Part shown: positions 61,114 to 64,000 of the stretch, in pieces
How positions within the stretch are numbered: position 1 is the stretch's first letter
How the letters are laid out: each line of letters begins with the position of its first letter
NCBI RefSeq assembly: GCF_004103735.1
Contig: NZ_CP035281.1
Span: forward strand, 806,001 to 870,000
From: Aminipila luticellarii
GTDB taxonomy: Bacteria; Bacillota; Clostridia; Peptostreptococcales; Anaerovoracaceae
Direction of reading: 5' to 3'
DNA length: 64,000 nt
Program-made: the position numbers and the translations under genes
Notes under the pieces: model-generated
What the model saw: only the letters and a program-made list of their open reading frames with translations
Databases searched by the model: none
Told to the model about the DNA's origin: nothing

Positions 61114-61473
61114 TTACCTAGGAATGCAGAGTTTCATTCCTACTCTTAGGTTATATGGATCAATGTCAGGGTTTGCTTCCATGATGGCGTTCAGTGTAAC
61201 CCCGTGCATTTTGGCGATCATGTATAGGGTATCCCCTCTTTCGACGGTGTACAGCGTACCCTGACAAGCCGGTTCCGCAGGCTCCATACCCGCTGTGGGA
61301 TCCATTTCACCCGGAATGCAGATTTTTGTTCCGATTCTTAAGTTATATGGGTTCTGGATACGGTTTGCCATCATCAGATCGCAGACGGATACGCTGTACT
61401 GTTTACAGATAGAATAAAGGGTATCACCCGGCTTGATCGTATAGACCTCCACACAATAACATTTTCTTTTCAT
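61114..61473 (-). CDS. Double-LysM protein (119 aa)
   Basis: It consists of two LysM domains, VYTIKPGDTLYSICKQYSVS...IGTKICIPG (about 9-55) and LYTVERGDTLYMIAKMHGVT...VGMKLCIP (about 72-118), joined by a short linker. LysM domains bind N-acetylglucosamine-containing polymers such as peptidoglycan. No clear signal peptide is seen (the N-terminus is MKRKCYCVE), so the route to the wall or spore coat is unclear. Small LysM proteins of this kind occur in spore formers, where some are coat or cortex-associated; that link is inference. Confidence 0.8.
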   Translation of the reverse strand: MKRKCYCVEVYTIKPGDTLYSICKQYSVSVCDLMMANRIQNPYNLRIGTKICIPGEMDPTAGMEPAEPACQGTLYTVERGDTLYMIAKMHGVTLNAIMEANPDIDPYNLRVGMKLCIPR

Positions 61474-61644
61474 ATTCCTTCAATTCACCCCTTGCGCAAT
61501 TTCATATACTATATACTATTTGCATGAACTGTATTTTGTGATAAAATGTTCGAGTATAATTTTGAAATAAGGGGACTGCAATCCCGGGGGATCTAAGTGG
61601 CGGCAGTTCACTAATATCTAAACTACTGAAAGGATGGTATTATT

Positions 61645-62361
61645 TTGAAGAGATTTTTTAACCCGACTATTTTGGTTTTAATACTGATTATGGTAGTGTT
61701 GTCGTTTACCAGCGGCCGCTTTTCCAATCCGCTGGATTGGCTGATGAGGATGGCTCTGTCTCTGCCCGCCATCGTGATCGGCCTGTCATTTCATGAATTC
61801 GGCCACGCAATCGCTGCATATAAGCTGGGGGATATGACTCCTAAATATCAGGGAAGGGTGACCTTGAACCCTATGGCGCATATGGATCCTTTTGGCTTTT
61901 TATGTCTGTTGATTGCCGGTTTTGGATGGGGAGTCCCCGTTCAGATCGATCCCAGGAACTTTAAAAATCCCAGAAGAGATGAACTGATCGTATCGGTGGC
62001 CGGTGTAGCGATGAATCTGCTGATTGCCATAGCTGCTGCCGGAATTTTGAAGCTGTTTTATCAGTTTGCCGCTTCTTTTATTGCGATGTCTTATATGGGC
62101 GGTATTGTACAGCAGATTTTGATAAATATTATCCTGATCAATCTCGTCTTGATGATTTTCAATTTGCTGCCGATACCTCCTTTGGATGGGTTCGGTATCA
62201 TCACCGAATTGTTCAATTTGAGAAACACAGAATTCTATTATAAAATATATGATAAGGGTTTTCTGATTTTAATGGTGCTTATTATCTTCAATATCACCGA
62301 TTTAGTCCTTACGCCGTTAGTGAGCTTATGCTACAGCGGTATCCTAGGCCTATTTTTCTAG
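61645..62361 (+). CDS. Site-2 protease family (M50) membrane metalloprotease
   Basis: A 238-aa polytopic protein with the zinc-binding motif SFHEFGHAIAAYKLGD (HExxH, about 50-65) in a membrane helix and the third ligand in NLLPIPPLDGFG. It has about six hydrophobic segments and no PDZ or CBS domain, so it belongs to the small M50 group. Relatives cut membrane-embedded substrates such as anti-sigma factors, but the substrate here is unknown. It starts at TTG 61645, with GAAAGGATGG upstream, and is followed by a terminator. Confidence 0.85.
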   Translation: MKRFFNPTILVLILIMVVLSFTSGRFSNPLDWLMRMALSLPAIVIGLSFHEFGHAIAAYKLGDMTPKYQGRVTLNPMAHMDPFGFLCLLIAGFGWGVPVQIDPRNFKNPRRDELIVSVAGVAMNLLIAIAAAGILKLFYQFAASFIAMSYMGGIVQQILINIILINLVLMIFNLLPIPPLDGFGIITELFNLRNTEFYYKIYDKGFLILMVLIIFNITDLVLTPLVSLCYSGILGLFF

Positions 62362-62402
62362 GTCATTTTTCGGAACAGCTTTCGAAAAAGCTTTCTTGTA
62401 TG

Positions 62403-62431
62403 GAACCTCATCCTCCGGGATGAGGTTTTTA
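62403..62431 (+). terminator. Terminator between the M50 protease gene and clpB
   Basis: AACCTCATC and GATGAGGTT form a stem around a short loop and are followed by TTTTTAAA. Confidence 0.85.
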
Positions 62432-62458
62432 AATGCTCTTTTGACACAGGATAATTTT

Positions 62459-62485
62459 TTAGCACTCTCGAGGTAAGAGTGCTAA
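62459..62485. promoter_or_regulatory. CIRCE element (HrcA operator) before clpB
   Basis: TTAGCACTC-N9-GAGTGCTAA is the exact CIRCE consensus. HrcA binds it to repress heat-shock genes. A promoter candidate TTGTTT-N18-TATAAG (62491-62520) lies just downstream of it. Confidence 0.95.
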
Positions 62486-62564
62486 AAATGTTGTTTACTT
62501 TTTGCAAATAGAGGTATAAGATAACATTATAAGGAAACAACAACATGTAAGGGAGGGAAGATTA

Positions 62565-64000
62565 ATGAACTTTGATAAATATACACAAAATGCGCAGAGC
62601 GCAATGATGGATTGTCAGAACATAGCGATTCAGGAGGGGCACCAGCAGCTGGACGGAGAACATTTACATTTAGCTTTGATGAAACAGCAGGAAGGTCTTA
62701 TTCCCAAACTGATTCAATATATGGGGAGCAATCCGGCGGACATTGTCAGAGACTTGCAGGAAGAGCTGGATAAACTGCCAAAGGTGGCCGGAGGAGATGA
62801 CAATATCTATTCCACAAAGCGTTTAAGCAAGATTCTGATGGAGGCCGAGAAGATTGCCGCCAACTTTAAGGATGAGTATGTAAGTGTAGAACACATTTAC
62901 TTGTCCTTGCTGGAAGAGAAGATGACTCCTTCCGCAAAAATTTTTAAGAAGTATGGTATTACCAAAGAGAAGTTCTTGCAGAACCTGACCAAGGTACGGG
63001 GCAATCAGAGAGTGACCAGCCAGAATCCGGAGGAAAATTATGAAGCCCTGAGCAAGTATGGAAGAGATCTGGTGGAAATGGCCAGAGACGGAAAGCTGGA
63101 TCCGGTTATCGGAAGGGATGCAGAAATTCGTCATGCGATTCAGATATTATCCAGAAGGACAAAGAATAATCCGGTCTTAATCGGAGAACCGGGTGTCGGT
63201 AAAACGGCAGTCGTGGAAGGTCTTGCCCAGCGAATTCTAAACGGCGATGTGCCGGAAGGGCTGAAAGATAAGACCATTTTTGCCCTGGATATGGGTGCTT
63301 TAATTGCCGGAGCAAAATTTAGGGGCGAATTTGAGGAAAGGCTGAAAGCAGTTCTGAATGAGGTGGAAAAATCAGAAGGACGAATCATCCTATTCATCGA
63401 CGAAATCCATAACATTGTGGGTGCCGGAAGGACCGAAGGCTCGATGGATGCCGGAAATCTGTTAAAGCCAAAGCTTGCAAGAGGGGAACTGCATTGTATC
63501 GGAGCGACGACTTTAGACGAATACAGAAAATATATTGAAAAGGATGCAGCACTGGAAAGGCGTTTCCAGAAGGTGCTGGTGGATCAGCCTACAGTAGAAG
63601 ACACCATTTCTATTTTGAGAGGGTTAAAGGAACGGTTTGAGATTCATCACGGAGTAAGGATAACAGACGGGGCGCTGATCGCCTGTGCCACGCTGTCCGA
63701 CCGATATATCAGCGACCGATTCCTACCGGATAAGGCTATTGACCTGATGGATGAAGCGGCTTCCAAGATTCGAACCGAGATCGACAGTCTCCCTGCGGAG
63801 CTGGATGAGATCTCCAGAAAGATCATGCAGCTTGAAATCGAAAAACAGGCCCTGTCCAAGGAAACGGACAAGGCTTCCAAACAGAGACTGGAAAATCTGG
63901 AAAAGGAACTGTCGGAATTAAAGGCTGAAAATGCTTCCATGAGGGCGCAGTGGGAAAACGAAAAGAAATCCATCACTGATGTAAAGGCGGTAAAACAGCA
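62565..64000 (+). CDS. clpB: ATP-dependent chaperone ClpB (5' part)
   Basis: ClpB is the heat-shock disaggregase working with DnaK. The 478 visible residues include the N-terminal Clp repeat domain (about 1-150), Walker [19 protein letters not shown] of the first AAA+ domain (about 206-223), Walker [15 protein letters not shown], and the start of the middle coiled coil (from about 405, [20 protein letters not shown]) that distinguishes ClpB from other Clp ATPases. GGGAGGGAAG precedes ATG 62565. The gene runs past the window end. A CIRCE element upstream indicates HrcA control. Confidence 0.95.
   Translation, partial: MNFDKYTQNAQSAMMDCQNIAIQEGHQQLDGEHLHLALMKQQEGLIPKLIQYMGSNPADIVRDLQEELDKLPKVAGGDDNIYSTKRLSKILMEAEKIAANFKDEYVSVEHIYLSLLEEKMTPSAKIFKKYGITKEKFLQNLTKVRGNQRVTSQNPEENYEALSKYGRDLVEMARDGKLDPVIGRDAEIRHAIQILSRRTKNNPVLIGEPGVGKTAVVEGLAQRILNGDVPEGLKDKTIFALDMGALIAGAKFRGEFEERLKAVLNEVEKSEGRIILFIDEIHNIVGAGRTEGSMDAGNLLKPKLARGELHCIGATTLDEYRKYIEKDAALERRFQKVLVDQPTVEDTISILRGLKERFEIHHGVRITDGALIACATLSDRYISDRFLPDKAIDLMDEAASKIRTEIDSLPAELDEISRKIMQLEIEKQALSKETDKASKQRLENLEKELSELKAENASMRAQWENEKKSITDVKAVKQ

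Noticed and set aside
1-64000. CRISPR arrays, rRNA and tRNA genes
   Set aside because: No regularly spaced direct repeats with unique spacers and no recognisable tRNA or rRNA sequence were seen. The 20-bp-spaced repeats at 18598-18652 are transposon-end sites, not CRISPR repeats.

Overview
The window is a chromosomal segment of a spore-forming, amino-acid-fermenting anaerobe of the class Clostridia. The evidence is a complete spoIVA, the gene run rnc-smc-ftsY-der-plsY-gpsA, an indolepyruvate:ferredoxin oxidoreductase with a butyrate kinase, strong GGAGG ribosome binding sites with frequent GTG/TTG starts, and a CIRCE element before clpB. Placement near Anaerovoracaceae (former Family XIII) is my inference; the sequence does not prove it.

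1-18,580 is conserved core. A tightly packed forward cluster (rnc, smc, ftsY, der, plsY, gpsA) meets a reverse operon of an N-acyl-D-amino-acid deacylase and a beta-lactamase-fold serine hydrolase. miaB has its own sigma-A promoter and leads into iorA, iorB, butyrate kinase and an aminotransferase, a plausible route from amino acid to 2-oxo acid to acyl-CoA to acid plus ATP. iorA carries an apparent one-base frameshift that fuses it in frame to iorB. spoIVA follows, with a sigma-E-like promoter.

18,587-38,814 is a 20.2 kb AT-richer mobile element not announced by any transposase of its own. It has imperfect terminal inverted repeats starting TGTCAGT/TGACAGT, three transposase-binding-site-like repeats at each end (spaced exactly 20 bp at the spoIVA end, widely spaced at the other), and a 5-bp target duplication TTTAT. 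This is the end architecture of Tn7-like transposons. It sits 1 bp after the spoIVA stop codon and has separated spoIVA from a probable terminator that now lies beyond the far end. No tnsABCD genes are present, and an IS3-family element lies just inside the spoIVA-side end. The cargo looks like anti-phage defence: an HD plus Hsp90-type ATPase protein, a RloC/PrrC-like anticodon nuclease, a small zinc-ribbon protein, an unknown 198-aa protein, an SF1 helicase with a C-terminal nuclease-like domain, and a two-gene operon (1068 aa + 1559 aa DEAH/DUF1998-type helicase) resembling Druantia type III. A short repeated intergenic motif separates most of the cargo genes.

39,000-54,414 is a peptide/D-amino-acid utilisation region: NhaC-type antiporter, two sigma-54 activators, two APC permeases, a second D-aminoacylase-type hydrolase, a LysA-like decarboxylase, a VanX-like D,D-dipeptidase, and three more serine hydrolase paralogues, one with degenerate catalytic motifs. 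Two -24/-12 promoters share an upstream TGTTCA-N6-TGAAC motif, defining a likely regulon.

54,606-64,000 holds a lipoprotein esterase (SASA type), an MFS transporter, two tandem-duplicated coiled-coil membrane proteins (the first truncated, the second with a PstS-like domain), cardiolipin synthase, a double-LysM protein, an M50 protease, and the 5' part of clpB.
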